A DNA stretch of 64,000 bases from an uncultured Eubacterium sp. (GCA_944380635.1 CALWID010000008.1:1-64000), one strand, 5' to 3'. Counted from the first letter of the stretch, positions 20,434 through 28,949 are shown. A program made the numbers and translations. The notes: generated by a model not told the origin, from the letters alone.

Positions 20434-21234
20434 ATGGATATAAAAAATATTCTTATAGCAACGGCGGTTGTTGCCGCGGTAGGCATAGCCATAGCAATTC
20501 TGCTCAGCATTGCGGAAAAACTTTTTCATGTTGATGTTGATGAAAGGGAATCAGCCGTGCGCGAGTGCCTTGCGGGCAATAACTGCGGTGCCTGCGGATA
20601 TGCGGGGTGCGATGCGCTTGCAAAAGCCATTGTGGAAGGTAAAGCGCCTGTAACCGCCTGTACTGTTGCCGGCCAGGCGGGCGCGGATAAAATTGCCGCC
20701 ATAATGGGCGTTGAGGCAGGGAAAATGGATAAGCAGGTTGCTTTTGTTCGCTGCTCCGGCACTACAGACCTCAGAACGAAAAAGTTTGATTATTACGGCA
20801 CAAAAACATGCACCGCCGTAAAATTTGCGCTCGGGCGTGGGGATATGTCCTGCGCTTACGGCTGTATGGGCTACGGCAGTTGCGTTGCCGTGTGTGACAG
20901 TAAAGCAATACGCATAATAAACGGCAAGGCGGTAGTTGAGCCGGATCTTTGCATTGCCTGCGGCAAATGCGTAAAAGCGTGCCCGCAGTCGCTTATAGAG
21001 ATAGTTCCGGCGTCTTCTGTTTACCGTGTTCAGTGCTCAAATAAGCAAAAGGGCAAAAATGTGCGTATAAACTGCCAGGCAGGCTGTATAGGCTGCGGTA
21101 TTTGTGAAAGAAACTGCCCTGTCGGCGCAATAAAGGTTACGGATAACCTTGCTAAAATAGATTATAATAAATGTATTGCCTGCGGCGTGTGCGCTGAAAA
21201 ATGCCCGTCAAAGGTAATCAGAAAATATAATTAA
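20434..21234 (+). CDS. rnfB: ion-translocating oxidoreductase complex subunit B
   Basis: This is the ferredoxin-accepting subunit. The start is taken at ATG 20434; the in-frame TTG at 20422 lies one base from AAGGAGG and cannot use it. The protein has 266 residues: an N-terminal membrane helix, then the Fe-S motif 'CLAGNNCGACGYAGC', then three ferredoxin-like motifs ('CIACGKCVKACP', 'CIGCGICERNCP', 'CIACGVCAEKCP'). It is the last gene of rnfCDGEAB and is followed 23 bases later by apbE. Confidence 0.94.
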   Translation: MDIKNILIATAVVAAVGIAIAILLSIAEKLFHVDVDERESAVRECLAGNNCGACGYAGCDALAKAIVEGKAPVTACTVAGQAGADKIAAIMGVEAGKMDKQVAFVRCSGTTDLRTKKFDYYGTKTCTAVKFALGRGDMSCAYGCMGYGSCVAVCDSKAIRIINGKAVVEPDLCIACGKCVKACPQSLIEIVPASSVYRVQCSNKQKGKNVRINCQAGCIGCGICERNCPVGAIKVTDNLAKIDYNKCIACGVCAEKCPSKVIRKYN

Positions 21235-21257
21235 TTCCGTTAAAAAGGGGGAGAGTT

Positions 21258-22295
21258 ATGAAAAAATTTGTTTCGGTTATTCTTTCCCTTTTTATTTTGC
21301 TGTCTTTTTCCTCCTGCGCCGGGAGCGGCGCCGAGTCCTTTTCACGCGATTTTCTTGATTTGTTTGACACAGCGTCTTCCATAACGGCGGTGGATTTGTC
21401 GCAGCAGGATTTTAACAGCCATTATGAAACGGTTTATAATGAACTGAAAACATATTCTCAACTTTTTGATATTTATAATTCATACGGAAATCTTGTAAAC
21501 CTTAAATATATTAATGAGCACGCCGCTGATTCGCCCGTTAAGGCGGATGAAAAAATAATAGAACTTCTTTTATGGGGAAAAGAGGCTTATGAAATAAGCG
21601 GCGGCAGGGTTAATATAGCAATGGGCGCCATTCTTTCCGTTTGGCATGACGCCCGCGAATACGGTATTAATAACCCGGATTCCTCGTATCTTCCCGATAT
21701 GGATATTCTCAGTCAAAAAGCCGTGCATACTGATATTAACAATCTTGTTATTGATGAGGAAAATTCAACAGTTTATTTTGCCGATTCCGAAATGAGTATA
21801 GATGTGGGCGCGATAGCAAAGGGGTATATCTGCAACAAAATATGCGATTTTATCAGTGAAAACGGCATATGGCAGTCCGCCGTTATAAATCTCGGCGGGA
21901 ATGTAAAAACACTCGGTTATAAGAATGCGGACGGTCAAACTCCGTTTAATATAGGAATAGAAAATCCCGGCGGCGGGTATATTGCAGTTGTAAACGCGGC
22001 AGACGGGCAAAGCGTTGTAACAAGCGGCGATTATCAGCGGTATTATACCGTAAACGGCACTCGTTACTGCCATATAATTTCGCAGGAAACGCTTATGCCT
22101 GTTCAGGGTATGCAAAGCGTAAGCATAGTTTCTGTTGATTCCGCGCTTGCCGATGTGCTCTCCACCACTCTTTTTCAGATGAGCCCGCAGGAGGCGCTTG
22201 AATATCTGAAAAAATTTGACGGCTGCGAGGCTGTTATTATGGATTCAGACGGTAATGTTTACCGTTCGGCGGGATTTGAGGATATTGCGCAATGA
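21258..22295 (+). CDS. apbE: FAD:protein FMN transferase (lipoprotein)
   Basis: This is an ApbE-family flavin transferase that attaches FMN from FAD to threonines in RnfD and RnfG. It has 345 residues, with a signal peptide and lipobox ending at Cys20 ('LLSFSSC'), so it acts on the outer face of the membrane. The family segments 'DVGAIAKGY' (about residue 181), 'VINLGGNVKTLG' and 'VVTSGDYQRYY' are present, as is the late 'DSALADVLSTTLF' metal-binding region. Its place directly after rnfB fits its job. It overlaps the next gene by 4 bases. Confidence 0.92.
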   Translation: MKKFVSVILSLFILLSFSSCAGSGAESFSRDFLDLFDTASSITAVDLSQQDFNSHYETVYNELKTYSQLFDIYNSYGNLVNLKYINEHAADSPVKADEKIIELLLWGKEAYEISGGRVNIAMGAILSVWHDAREYGINNPDSSYLPDMDILSQKAVHTDINNLVIDEENSTVYFADSEMSIDVGAIAKGYICNKICDFISENGIWQSAVINLGGNVKTLGYKNADGQTPFNIGIENPGGGYIAVVNAADGQSVVTSGDYQRYYTVNGTRYCHIISQETLMPVQGMQSVSIVSVDSALADVLSTTLFQMSPQEALEYLKKFDGCEAVIMDSDGNVYRSAGFEDIAQ

Positions 22296-22681
22296 AAATG
22301 AAATTATTTAAAAAAGGCGATATAATTGTTGCCGCCGCTGTTCTTGTATTGTGCGCCGCGCTTTTTCTTGCGCTTTATGTTTTTAATAGTAATACGGGAA
22401 ATTATGTGGAAATAGAGCAAAACGGCGTTGTAATACATAAAATGCCGCTTGATATAAATGCGGTTTACAATGTTGAGTCCGGCGGTGAAGTTACAAATAC
22501 CGTTGAGGTTAAAAACGGCAGCGTAAGCGTAACTTATGCAAACTGCCCTGATCAGATATGCGTAAATCACCGGCCTGTAAACCTGAGCGGCGAAAGCATA
22601 ATCTGCCTGCCTAACAGGGTGGTTGTGTCAGTAGTTGAGGCAGACGGCAGAGAGAGTGAAATAGACGGGGTGGCACAGTGA
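22292..22681 (+). CDS. NusG domain II-containing membrane-anchored protein
   Basis: This encodes 129 residues: one N-terminal membrane helix (about residues 10-32) and then a compact extracytoplasmic beta domain with 'YANCPDQICVNHRPV' and 'IICLPNRVVV', the pattern of stand-alone NusG domain II proteins. The two cysteines in the first motif may form a disulfide or bind something. This family often sits beside ApbE and Gx-transporter genes in Clostridia. Its role is unknown, but a link to flavinylation or extracellular electron transfer is a reasonable inference. It overlaps its neighbours by 4 bases on each side. Confidence 0.85.
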   Translation: MKMKLFKKGDIIVAAAVLVLCAALFLALYVFNSNTGNYVEIEQNGVVIHKMPLDINAVYNVESGGEVTNTVEVKNGSVSVTYANCPDQICVNHRPVNLSGESIICLPNRVVVSVVEADGRESEIDGVAQ

Positions 22682-23178
22682 AAAATATCTCTAAAAAAAC
22701 GGCGTTTTTCGCGCTGTTTGTTGCGCTTGCCTTTGTTTTTTCTTATCTTGAAAGCCTTATTCCGTTTAATTTCGGCATCCCGGGCATAAAACTCGGGCTT
22801 GCAAATTTAGTTGTTGTAACCGCAATGTATACGGCAGGCGAAAAACAGGCTTTTGCTGTTTCCGTTATCAGAATAATTCTTGCGGGGCTTACTTTCGGCG
22901 GAGTGTTTTCGCTTGTTTACAGCCTTGCCGGCGGCATTCTCTCTTTTTGCGCTATGCTGCTTGCAAAAAGGTGTAAATCGCTCTCGGTAACAGGCGTTTC
23001 AATATTAGGCGGCGCAACGCATAATATAGGTCAGATAGCGGCCGCGGCAGTAGTTATGCAAACTTACAGAATAGTGTATTATCTGCCCGTTCTGCTGCTT
23101 GCAGGGGCTGTTACGGGCGCCGTTATAGGAATTTTAAGCAAAATAATAATCAGCAGGTTAAATAAGGTGATAAAATGA
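22678..23178 (+). CDS. Gx transporter family membrane protein
   Basis: This is an integral membrane protein of 166 residues with about five helices. It starts at GTG 22678 and overlaps the previous stop. 'LESLIPFNFGIPGIKLGLANLVVV' and 'AGLTFGGVFSLVYSLAGG' match the Gx transporter family, sometimes annotated as heptaprenyl diphosphate synthase component I. It resembles ECF S components in size and pattern. The substrate is unknown; its neighbours suggest supply of a flavin- or quinone-related precursor. Confidence 0.85.
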   Translation: MKNISKKTAFFALFVALAFVFSYLESLIPFNFGIPGIKLGLANLVVVTAMYTAGEKQAFAVSVIRIILAGLTFGGVFSLVYSLAGGILSFCAMLLAKRCKSLSVTGVSILGGATHNIGQIAAAAVVMQTYRIVYYLPVLLLAGAVTGAVIGILSKIIISRLNKVIK

Positions 23179-23714
23179 TAATCAGGCCGTATAAAGGCAA
23201 ATCTCCAAATATAAAGGACGCCGCTTTCATTGCGGATAATGCCGTGATAGTGGGTGATGTAACACTTAAAAAAGGCAGTTCCGTCTGGTACGGTGCTGTT
23301 CTCAGGGCGGATGATGAAAAGATCATCGTTGGTGAAAATTCCAATATTCAGGATAACTGCACAGTACATTGCTCACAGGGCTTTCCCGCTGTTATAGGGG
23401 ATCATGTAACGGTCGGGCACAATGCTCTTATTCATGGCTGCGAGATTGGGGATAACAGCCTTATAGGTATGCATTCAACCGTTATGAACGGCGCAGTGCT
23501 CGGCAAAAACTGCCTTGTCGGCGCCGGCGCGCTTGTTACGGAAAATAAAGTGTTTGATGATAATACGCTTCTTATGGGCGTGCCTGCAAAGGCAAAAGCG
23601 CCGCTTGATGAAAAAGCGGCAGGTGCAATAGCGCAAAATGCGCGCCATTATGCGGAAAAAGCGGCGGAATATAAAAAAGAGCAGGCAAAGCCGCCCGCTG
23701 TAAAACAAATTTAA
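23175..23714 (+). CDS. gamma-class carbonic anhydrase family protein
   Basis: This is a left-handed beta-helix (hexapeptide repeat) protein of 179 residues, presumed to be a cytosolic trimer. The three zinc-ligand histidines are visible: H65 in 'CTVHCS', and H82 and H87 in 'GHNALIHGCEIG'. The last 40 residues form a charged helix. The usual annotation is carbonic anhydrase/acetyltransferase; true anhydrase activity is unproven for the short form, which lacks the proton-shuttle loop. It overlaps the Gx transporter gene by 4 bases and so ends the rnf-apbE unit. Confidence 0.88.
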   Translation: MIIRPYKGKSPNIKDAAFIADNAVIVGDVTLKKGSSVWYGAVLRADDEKIIVGENSNIQDNCTVHCSQGFPAVIGDHVTVGHNALIHGCEIGDNSLIGMHSTVMNGAVLGKNCLVGAGALVTENKVFDDNTLLMGVPAKAKAPLDEKAAGAIAQNARHYAEKAAEYKKEQAKPPAVKQI

Positions 23715-23729
23715 AGTACGGTATAAAAA

Positions 23730-24500
23730 ATGAACATTAAAGAACTTATAATGCTTTCTGATATTTATGCTCCCGAGGCGTATGCTGATTATGCCGAAAC
23801 GCCGTGGGGCATAATGTTTTATGATTTAAATAATCCCACTATGCACGATGTGAATCACGCCTGTATTTTGGATAATTCCCGCTTTAATTCAGCGCTTGCC
23901 GATATTAAGGAATTTTATATTAAAAAAGGTCTTGCTCCAAGAATATATCTTCACGGCTCGCAGCATCGGGATTTTAAAAAATCAATGGAAAAGCAGGGCT
24001 TTTCGGTAAGCAGGTTCGGTGATTTTCAGCATTTTCTGCTTACGGAAAAATGCAGTATAAGCAATTCAGGCTTTCTCAGTATAAGGGAACTCAAAAGTAA
24101 AAATGATATTACTCAAAAAATGCTTGATAACCTTTACAGCATATATATGCCTGAGGACCCTGATACAATCAGCCGCAGCAGGGCGCTGCTTCGCCGTGTA
24201 ACGGAAAGTGAAAAATGCCGCCTGTTTTGCGGATTTTATCAAAATGAGCCGGCGTGTATAGCAATGCTTGTTGAAACGCGTTTCGGTATTTATTGTTTTG
24301 ACCTCGTTGAAACCGCTCAGAAATTTAAGGGCAAAGGATTTGCGCGGGAACTCGTTTCACACCTTGTAAAACTTTGCGACCGCCCGACTTTTCTTTATTC
24401 GGAAAATCCCACGGCAATCAGAATATATGAGGAGGCAGGATTCAGAAGAATAAAAGTTTCTCCGGAGCCGTGTTTTTACAAATCTGTTTATAAATCTTAA
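23730..24500 (+). CDS. GNAT-family N-acetyltransferase
   Basis: This encodes 256 residues. The C-terminal half carries the acetyl-CoA-binding pattern 'KFKGKGFARELVSHLV' and the late 'NPTAIRIYEEAGFRR', both typical of GNAT enzymes. The N-terminal half is degenerate and may be a second, inactive GNAT fold. The acceptor is unknown. It starts 15 bases after the carbonic anhydrase gene and may be co-transcribed with it. Confidence 0.82.
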   Translation: MNIKELIMLSDIYAPEAYADYAETPWGIMFYDLNNPTMHDVNHACILDNSRFNSALADIKEFYIKKGLAPRIYLHGSQHRDFKKSMEKQGFSVSRFGDFQHFLLTEKCSISNSGFLSIRELKSKNDITQKMLDNLYSIYMPEDPDTISRSRALLRRVTESEKCRLFCGFYQNEPACIAMLVETRFGIYCFDLVETAQKFKGKGFARELVSHLVKLCDRPTFLYSENPTAIRIYEEAGFRRIKVSPEPCFYKSVYKS

Positions 24501-24504
24501 TTAT

Positions 24505-24550
24505 AAAAAAGCCGCCGATGGGCGCCCGAGTTAAATGGGCGCCCTCTTTG
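24505..24550. terminator. terminator between convergent genes
   Basis: Two copies of the self-complementary GGGCGCCC (24520-24527 and 24537-24544) form a stem around a 9-base loop. On the minus strand it is followed by GGCGGCTTTTTT, so it is best suited to stop the minus-strand gene. On the plus strand only a short T tract follows. Confidence 0.65.
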
Positions 24551-24555
24551 CCGTT

Positions 24556-25164
24556 TTATACCTTTTCAAAGTCGGCCGCAGGGTGCTTGCATATCGGGCA
24601 AATGAAATCGGCGGGCAGCCGCTCACCCACATATTCATACCCGCAAACCTTGCAGCGCCATATTGTTTTTTGAGTTTTGTTTTCCTGCGGCTTTGGTTTT
24701 ATGCTGCTTTGATAATAAGCATAAGTGGCAGGCGGGGCGTCTGAAAGGATTTTCGCGTCCTCAACAAGAGCAATAAACAGCGTGTGGGTTTCCTCGTCTA
24801 TTTCGTTTTCAACCCTTGCGGAAATATAAGCGTTCGTACCCCTCGTAATATATGTTATGCCGTTTTTGGAGCGTTTGTAATCGTCAAAATTTCTGAATTT
24901 ATCCGTATCATATCCGCTCTGAAAGCCAAAATGCCTGAAAAGTTCAAAATCCGCGTTCTCTGCCAAAACAGAAATATTTAAAACACCCGTGTTTTTTATT
25001 ATATCGTGCGTTTTGCTGTTTTTGTTAATCGTAACGGCAATTCTGTTCGGCGAATCGGTTATCTGCCCCGCCGTGTTTACAACGCAGCCGTTGTCTGTTC
25101 CGTTTTCTTCAGAGGTAATAATATACAGCCCGTAAGTGAATTTAAAAAGCGCATTATTATCCAT
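24556..25164 (-). CDS. flavin reductase-rubredoxin fusion (Hrb-like)
   Basis: This encodes 202 residues. Residues 1 to about 155 are a flavin-reductase-like FMN-binding domain ('FTYGLYIITSEENG', 'VTINKNSKTHDIIKNTG', 'NISVLAE'). Residues 168-202 are a rubredoxin-like domain with C171-x2-C174 and C189-x2-C192. This layout matches the high-molecular-weight rubredoxin (Hrb) of Moorella, which passes electrons from NADH to a flavodiiron protein that reduces oxygen or nitric oxide. No flavodiiron gene lies in the window. A GGGAG site precedes the ATG. The rubredoxin spacing is the short form also found in rubrerythrins. Confidence 0.88.
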   Translation of the reverse strand: MDNNALFKFTYGLYIITSEENGTDNGCVVNTAGQITDSPNRIAVTINKNSKTHDIIKNTGVLNISVLAENADFELFRHFGFQSGYDTDKFRNFDDYKRSKNGITYITRGTNAYISARVENEIDEETHTLFIALVEDAKILSDAPPATYAYYQSSIKPKPQENKTQKTIWRCKVCGYEYVGERLPADFICPICKHPAADFEKV

Positions 25165-25310
25165 AAAATACTCCCTTCCTTTTTAAATATTTTTACCGTA
25201 AACCGCCAAAGTATTATTTTCAAATGCAAATTTTTGGAAAAATAATTAAAGTCAAGGTTTCGGCTTTAAAATCAAAATTTTACTTCCGCTGAATCTGAAA
25301 AATGTAAATT

Positions 25311-25338
25311 AAAAAGAGGGCTTTTTTGCCCTCTTTTT
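25311..25338 (-). terminator. Rho-independent terminator
   Basis: AAAAAGAGGGC pairs with GCCCTCTTTTTT around a T-rich loop. It lies immediately after the stop of the minus-strand gene at 25343. The symmetric A/T tails mean it could act in both directions. Confidence 0.8.
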
Positions 25339-25342
25339 TGTA

Positions 25343-26026
25343 TCAGTTAAACATATTTATCATCGAGTTTTTGTGCATTTCTTCCAAAATGATTTCAGCG
25401 GCGTTTTCAACAAAATTATCAAAATTACGCTTGTCGGTATATATGAATTCAATGTTTTCGGGTTTCCGGTTTTTGTAAAATTTAGTAATATATTTCATTT
25501 GAATTCCTATTTCACCGTGTCTGTAAATAGTTGGATAATCTTCATTAAAAGCCCTGAATTTTTTGAACTCCTCAAAAGCCTTGCTTTTATTTTTTGCAAA
25601 AAACACAAAGTCGGCGTCATACCATTCTTTTTTCACAAGTTTAGAAAGTCCGGGATTATCCCTGTATCGCCCGAATTTTTCCTCTATCGGAATACTTATA
25701 AGGCGGCTGTAAAGCCTGTCCGTAAGCAAGTGCGTGTAATACCCCGCGAAAAATGATTTCTTTTTAAAATCAGTTTCATTTTTTATGCAGTTTTCATAGA
25801 TATAATCGCAGTCGCAGTCGCTTTTATTCCACATTTTTGTAAGGTGGGTTACCTCTGTCGGCGGGTCATATCCGCCCTCAACGCGCTTTCCGCAGTCCGG
25901 CGCAATGTTGCCGATTATAAAATATGCGCGGTCTATATTTTTTAAATGCTCAAGGATATTATCGGCTATCCTGAAATGTATTCCCCAAGTTGCCGTAAAA
26001 TAACCCCCTTTTAAATGATTTGCCAA
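25343..26026 (-). CDS. zinc-dependent phospholipase C-like protein
   Basis: This encodes 227 residues. A Trp-Gly-Ile-His near the N-terminus ('TATWGIHFRIADNI'), 'FIIGNIAPDCG', 'THLTKMW' and 'GYYTHLLTDRLYS' supply the spaced His and Asp residues of the zinc-dependent PLC / S1-P1-like fold. There is no signal peptide, so it is probably cytosolic, and the real substrate is uncertain. Translation appears to start at TTG 26026, inside the last codons of the metallophosphoesterase gene (16-base overlap), so the pair should be co-expressed. Confidence 0.72.
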   Translation of the reverse strand: MANHLKGGYFTATWGIHFRIADNILEHLKNIDRAYFIIGNIAPDCGKRVEGGYDPPTEVTHLTKMWNKSDCDCDYIYENCIKNETDFKKKSFFAGYYTHLLTDRLYSRLISIPIEEKFGRYRDNPGLSKLVKKEWYDADFVFFAKNKSKAFEEFKKFRAFNEDYPTIYRHGEIGIQMKYITKFYKNRKPENIEFIYTDKRNFDNFVENAAEIILEEMHKNSMINMFN

Positions 26027-27069
26027 AACTTCCGGTTTTTGTATTCGCGGTAGCCGTGGCGCTGTTTGTATTTCGGCATAACGGTATACGGCAGAATTTC
26101 AAATTCAGAAAGAATTTCAGTGTCATAATCCCGCGGGCTGTTTTCATATATCGTAACGCTGCGCGCACCGTGATTCCAGCCGTAACTGTAATATCCTGCG
26201 GCAGGCACGGCGCAAAGGTCAATGCCGTCAACCCTGCCAAGGTAGTCGTTTGTATGGTCATGCCCGAAAAAGGCGCAGATTATGTCGCCTTGCTGTTTCC
26301 ATGTTTCAAACTGATTGTTCGGCGTGTTGGAGCAGCAGGGCGCTTCCCTGAATTTTCCCTGCCGGTTTTTATATCCTTTGTAAAATCCTTTAAACAGTTT
26401 TGAGCCGCCTGTAACACTTCCCGGCACATAGAAGGGATAATTTTTCATAAGTTTGTAAGTTTCGGCAACGGGTATGTGCTGAAACAGAAAAGACGGCACG
26501 GGCAGCCCGCCGTTTTGCGTTTTAAGAGCGTTTGATGTTTTTATGTACCACTCGGTTTGGTCGGGCTGCACAAAGCCGTAACCGCCGTTATTGTCATATG
26601 TGCCGGAATCCATAAGCCAAAGATTAAAAGCGATTTTTTTGCCGCCGTCTGAACTCAGAATCGGCAGGTTGTAAGTGCCGACTCCTGACTGCGGCTTGCC
26701 TTTAACAGCAAGGCATTGCGGGTATTTCATAAATTCCTCAATTATAAATTCTTTAGCCTCTTTTTCCTCAAATCCGCATTTGTGGGTCAGCCCCTCGTGG
26801 TCATGATTGCCGAAAACAAGCGCAAACGGAATTTCTTTTTCGCTTATCGAATCCGCTGCCGCTCTAATCGCCGCTTTGGTGCGCTTTGGCGTAACGCCGT
26901 CAAAATCGCCGGCAATATTATCGCCGAGTAAAATAATAAGGTCCGGCTTGGTCTTTTCAATCGAATATTTTATTATGTCCGTGGTTTCCTTTTGCGGGTT
27001 ATCCGTGTCCTGCGCGTCCGCAATGATAAGTATTTTAAATTCACCGTTTTCCCTGAATCTGAGTTCCAT
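26011..27069 (-). CDS. calcineurin-like metallophosphoesterase
   Basis: This encodes 352 residues. The five metallophosphoesterase blocks are present in order: D18/D21 in 'IIADAQD', 'LLGDN' (48-51), 'GNHDHEG' (87-93), 'FQHIPV' and 'FFGHDH'. These bind two metal ions and hydrolyse phosphate esters. There is no signal peptide. The architecture resembles the fungal Dcr2/YkuE-like purple-acid-type group. It is followed by the overlapping zinc-PLC-like gene, which suggests a phospholipid or phosphodiester substrate, but this is inference. The ATG at 27069 has only a weak ribosome binding site. Confidence 0.87.
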   Translation of the reverse strand: MELRFRENGEFKILIIADAQDTDNPQKETTDIIKYSIEKTKPDLIILLGDNIAGDFDGVTPKRTKAAIRAAADSISEKEIPFALVFGNHDHEGLTHKCGFEEKEAKEFIIEEFMKYPQCLAVKGKPQSGVGTYNLPILSSDGGKKIAFNLWLMDSGTYDNNGGYGFVQPDQTEWYIKTSNALKTQNGGLPVPSFLFQHIPVAETYKLMKNYPFYVPGSVTGGSKLFKGFYKGYKNRQGKFREAPCCSNTPNNQFETWKQQGDIICAFFGHDHTNDYLGRVDGIDLCAVPAAGYYSYGWNHGARSVTIYENSPRDYDTEILSEFEILPYTVMPKYKQRHGYREYKNRKFWQII

Positions 27070-27135
27070 GCTGAATAACGGCGCGCGTTTAATTAATTCG
27101 CAATGCGTATCGCCGCGCCGCCCCCCTCTCAGTCT

Positions 27136-27164
27136 ATTTTATCTTAACCGTTCGGCAAAATCAA
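27136..27164 (-). promoter_or_regulatory. promoter for the metallophosphoesterase operon
   Basis: On the minus strand TTGATT (27164-27159) and TAAAAT (27141-27136) are 17 bases apart. The leader of about 60 bases contains a GC-rich inverted repeat (GGCGCG near 27110-27120 with CGCGCC near 27080) that could form a hairpin. Confidence 0.55.
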
Positions 27165-27209
27165 TAAAAACCGCCGCTTTGTTCATACTCATTTATATAA
27201 ACAGTTTTA

Positions 27210-27238
27210 TTGACTACTTATCTTTTTTATATTATAAT
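27210..27238 (+). promoter_or_regulatory. consensus promoter of the polysaccharide locus
   Basis: TTGACT (27210-27215) and TATAAT (27233-27238) are 17 bases apart. It is divergent from the minus-strand promoter at 27136-27164. It is the only strong promoter I see before the long run of same-strand genes. Confidence 0.8.
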
Positions 27239-27295
27239 TATAATAATATTAATTAATGATTTTGAATTAGATGTTTTTTCCTTTTGGTGGATTTT

Positions 27296-28003
27296 ATGAA
27301 AACTGCGGACGAGATTAAGCAACTTAATATTGATTTTCCCGATGTTTACAGCATTAACGGATATAAATCTTTTTACAATCGATATATAAAAAGATTTTTG
27401 GATTTTGTATTTTCAATTGTTATTTTGATTTTGCTTTCTCCGTTGTTTTTAATAATTGCAATTTTAATTGTTGCGGATAGCGGAACACCGGTTTTTTACC
27501 GCGCTTTGCGAGGCGGATATAAAAATGTTCCGTTCAAAATTTATAAATTCAGAACAATGGTAAAAGACGCAGACAAAATCGGAGGCGGAACAACTGCTTT
27601 AAATGATAGCAGAATAACGCGCGTAGGCAGTTTTTTAAGAAAAACAAAACTTGATGAAATTGCCAATCTTATAAATATTGTAAAAGGCGAAATGAGCTTT
27701 ATTGGCCCAAGGCCAGAACTTCTGCAATATACAGAGTTGTATGATGAAAAAGAGAAATATATATTTGAAGTTCGTCCGGGAATAACAGATTTCAGTTCCG
27801 ACCTCTTCATAAATCTTGATGAGATAGTCGGAAATGAAAATGCCGATGAAATGTATGAAAAGTATGTATTAAAAAATAAAAATGCTTTAAGAGTTAAATA
27901 CGCTGCTGAAGTATCATTAGCCACAGATTTAAAAATATTTTATAAAACGGTAATTGATGTTATTAAAAAAATATTCTATTTTTTGTTACATAAAAGGCGG
28001 TAA
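27296..28003 (+). CDS. undecaprenyl-phosphate sugar-1-phosphate transferase
   Basis: This membrane enzyme starts the repeat unit by moving a sugar-1-phosphate from a UDP-sugar to undecaprenyl phosphate. It has 235 residues, with a membrane helix at about 30-55 and then the bacterial sugar transferase core: 'PVFYRALRGG', 'FKIYKFRTM', 'RVGSFLRKTKLDEIANLINIVKGEMS' (shown in part) and 'GPRPE'. ATG 27296 follows GGTGG at the right distance; the in-frame TTG 27284 overlaps that site. It lacks the extra N-terminal membrane region of WbaP/CpsE, so it is the minimal PglC/EpsL-like form. It is the first gene of the locus. Confidence 0.92.
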   Translation: MKTADEIKQLNIDFPDVYSINGYKSFYNRYIKRFLDFVFSIVILILLSPLFLIIAILIVADSGTPVFYRALRGGYKNVPFKIYKFRTMVKDADKIGGGTTALNDSRITRVGSFLRKTKLDEIANLINIVKGEMSFIGPRPELLQYTELYDEKEKYIFEVRPGITDFSSDLFINLDEIVGNENADEMYEKYVLKNKNALRVKYAAEVSLATDLKIFYKTVIDVIKKIFYFLLHKRR

Positions 28004-28007
28004 GCAA

Positions 28008-28949
28008 GTGGAGTATATAAAATTAAAAAATTCTTCTTTAAATGTTTCAAGATTATGTATGGGCGGCTGCCCGCTCGGCGAATACGGGTGGGGAAAAGTT
28101 GATGAAAGAGAATTGATTAGAGCAGTTGAAACGGCTGTTTTTCAAGGGGTTAATTTTTTTGATACAGCAGATACTTACGGCCTCGGAACATCGGAAACAC
28201 TCCTTGGAAAAGTATTTAGAGGAAACAGGCAAAATGTCATAATTCAGGATAAATTTGGAGTAAGAGCCGAGCCTGGTAAGCGTACTGTTTATGATAATTC
28301 AAGAGAATATATAATAAATTCTTGTGATGCATCGCTAAAACGGCTGAATACAGATTATATTGATATTTATGTAATTCATTACAGAGACGGAAAAACTCCT
28401 TTGGGCGATGTAGTGGAAACTTTGGAATATTTAAAAAAATGCGGCAAGATACGCTACTTTGGGCTTTCAAATATTCATAAAGATGATGAATCTGAAATAA
28501 GTGAATATACGGATAAATTCGTAACTTTTCAAGACGAATATTCACTTGCCTGCAGAAAAAATGAAAAGGAAATGTTTAAATTCCGAGATGATTTCGGGCT
28601 TACACCCCTTACTTGGGGCTCGCTCGGTCAGGGTATTCTTAGCGGAAAATATAATGAAAATAATGTAAATTTCGGAAGCGATGATAGACGCTCACGCGAT
28701 ATTTATGTTAATTTCCATGGGGAAAAATTGAAACAGAATCTGCGCATAGTTGAAGTATTAAGGCAAATAGCGGCGGACAGAAATAAGCCTGTAAGCGCTG
28801 TGGCCGTAAGATTTATTCTTGATTATATAAAGGAGAGCGCTGTTTTGGTGGGTATAAAAACACCGCAGCAACTTGAGCAGAATGTTAAGGCGCTGGACTG
28901 GCAACTTGAAAAAGAAGAAATAGAAAGTCTTTTAAGTGTTTCTTCATAA
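28008..28949 (+). CDS. aldo/keto reductase
   Basis: This NAD(P)H-dependent TIM-barrel reductase has 313 residues and starts at GTG 28008, eight bases after AAGGCGG. The catalytic tetrad is visible: Asp and Tyr in 'FFDTADTYG', Lys in 'IQDKFG' and His in 'VIHYRD'. It sits between the initiating transferase and the first GT, so a role in making a special sugar or polyol for the glycan is plausible. One candidate is reduction of a ketose phosphate. Its substrate cannot be told from sequence. Confidence 0.87.
   Translation: MEYIKLKNSSLNVSRLCMGGCPLGEYGWGKVDERELIRAVETAVFQGVNFFDTADTYGLGTSETLLGKVFRGNRQNVIIQDKFGVRAEPGKRTVYDNSREYIINSCDASLKRLNTDYIDIYVIHYRDGKTPLGDVVETLEYLKKCGKIRYFGLSNIHKDDESEISEYTDKFVTFQDEYSLACRKNEKEMFKFRDDFGLTPLTWGSLGQGILSGKYNENNVNFGSDDRRSRDIYVNFHGEKLKQNLRIVEVLRQIAADRNKPVSAVAVRFILDYIKESAVLVGIKTPQQLEQNVKALDWQLEKEEIESLLSVSS

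Noticed and set aside
19723-20529. Long 268-codon minus-strand open frame opposite rnfE, rnfA and rnfB
   Set aside because: It lies wholly antisense to well-supported rnf genes, is Cys/Tyr/Lys-rich in a non-protein-like way and has no ribosome binding site.
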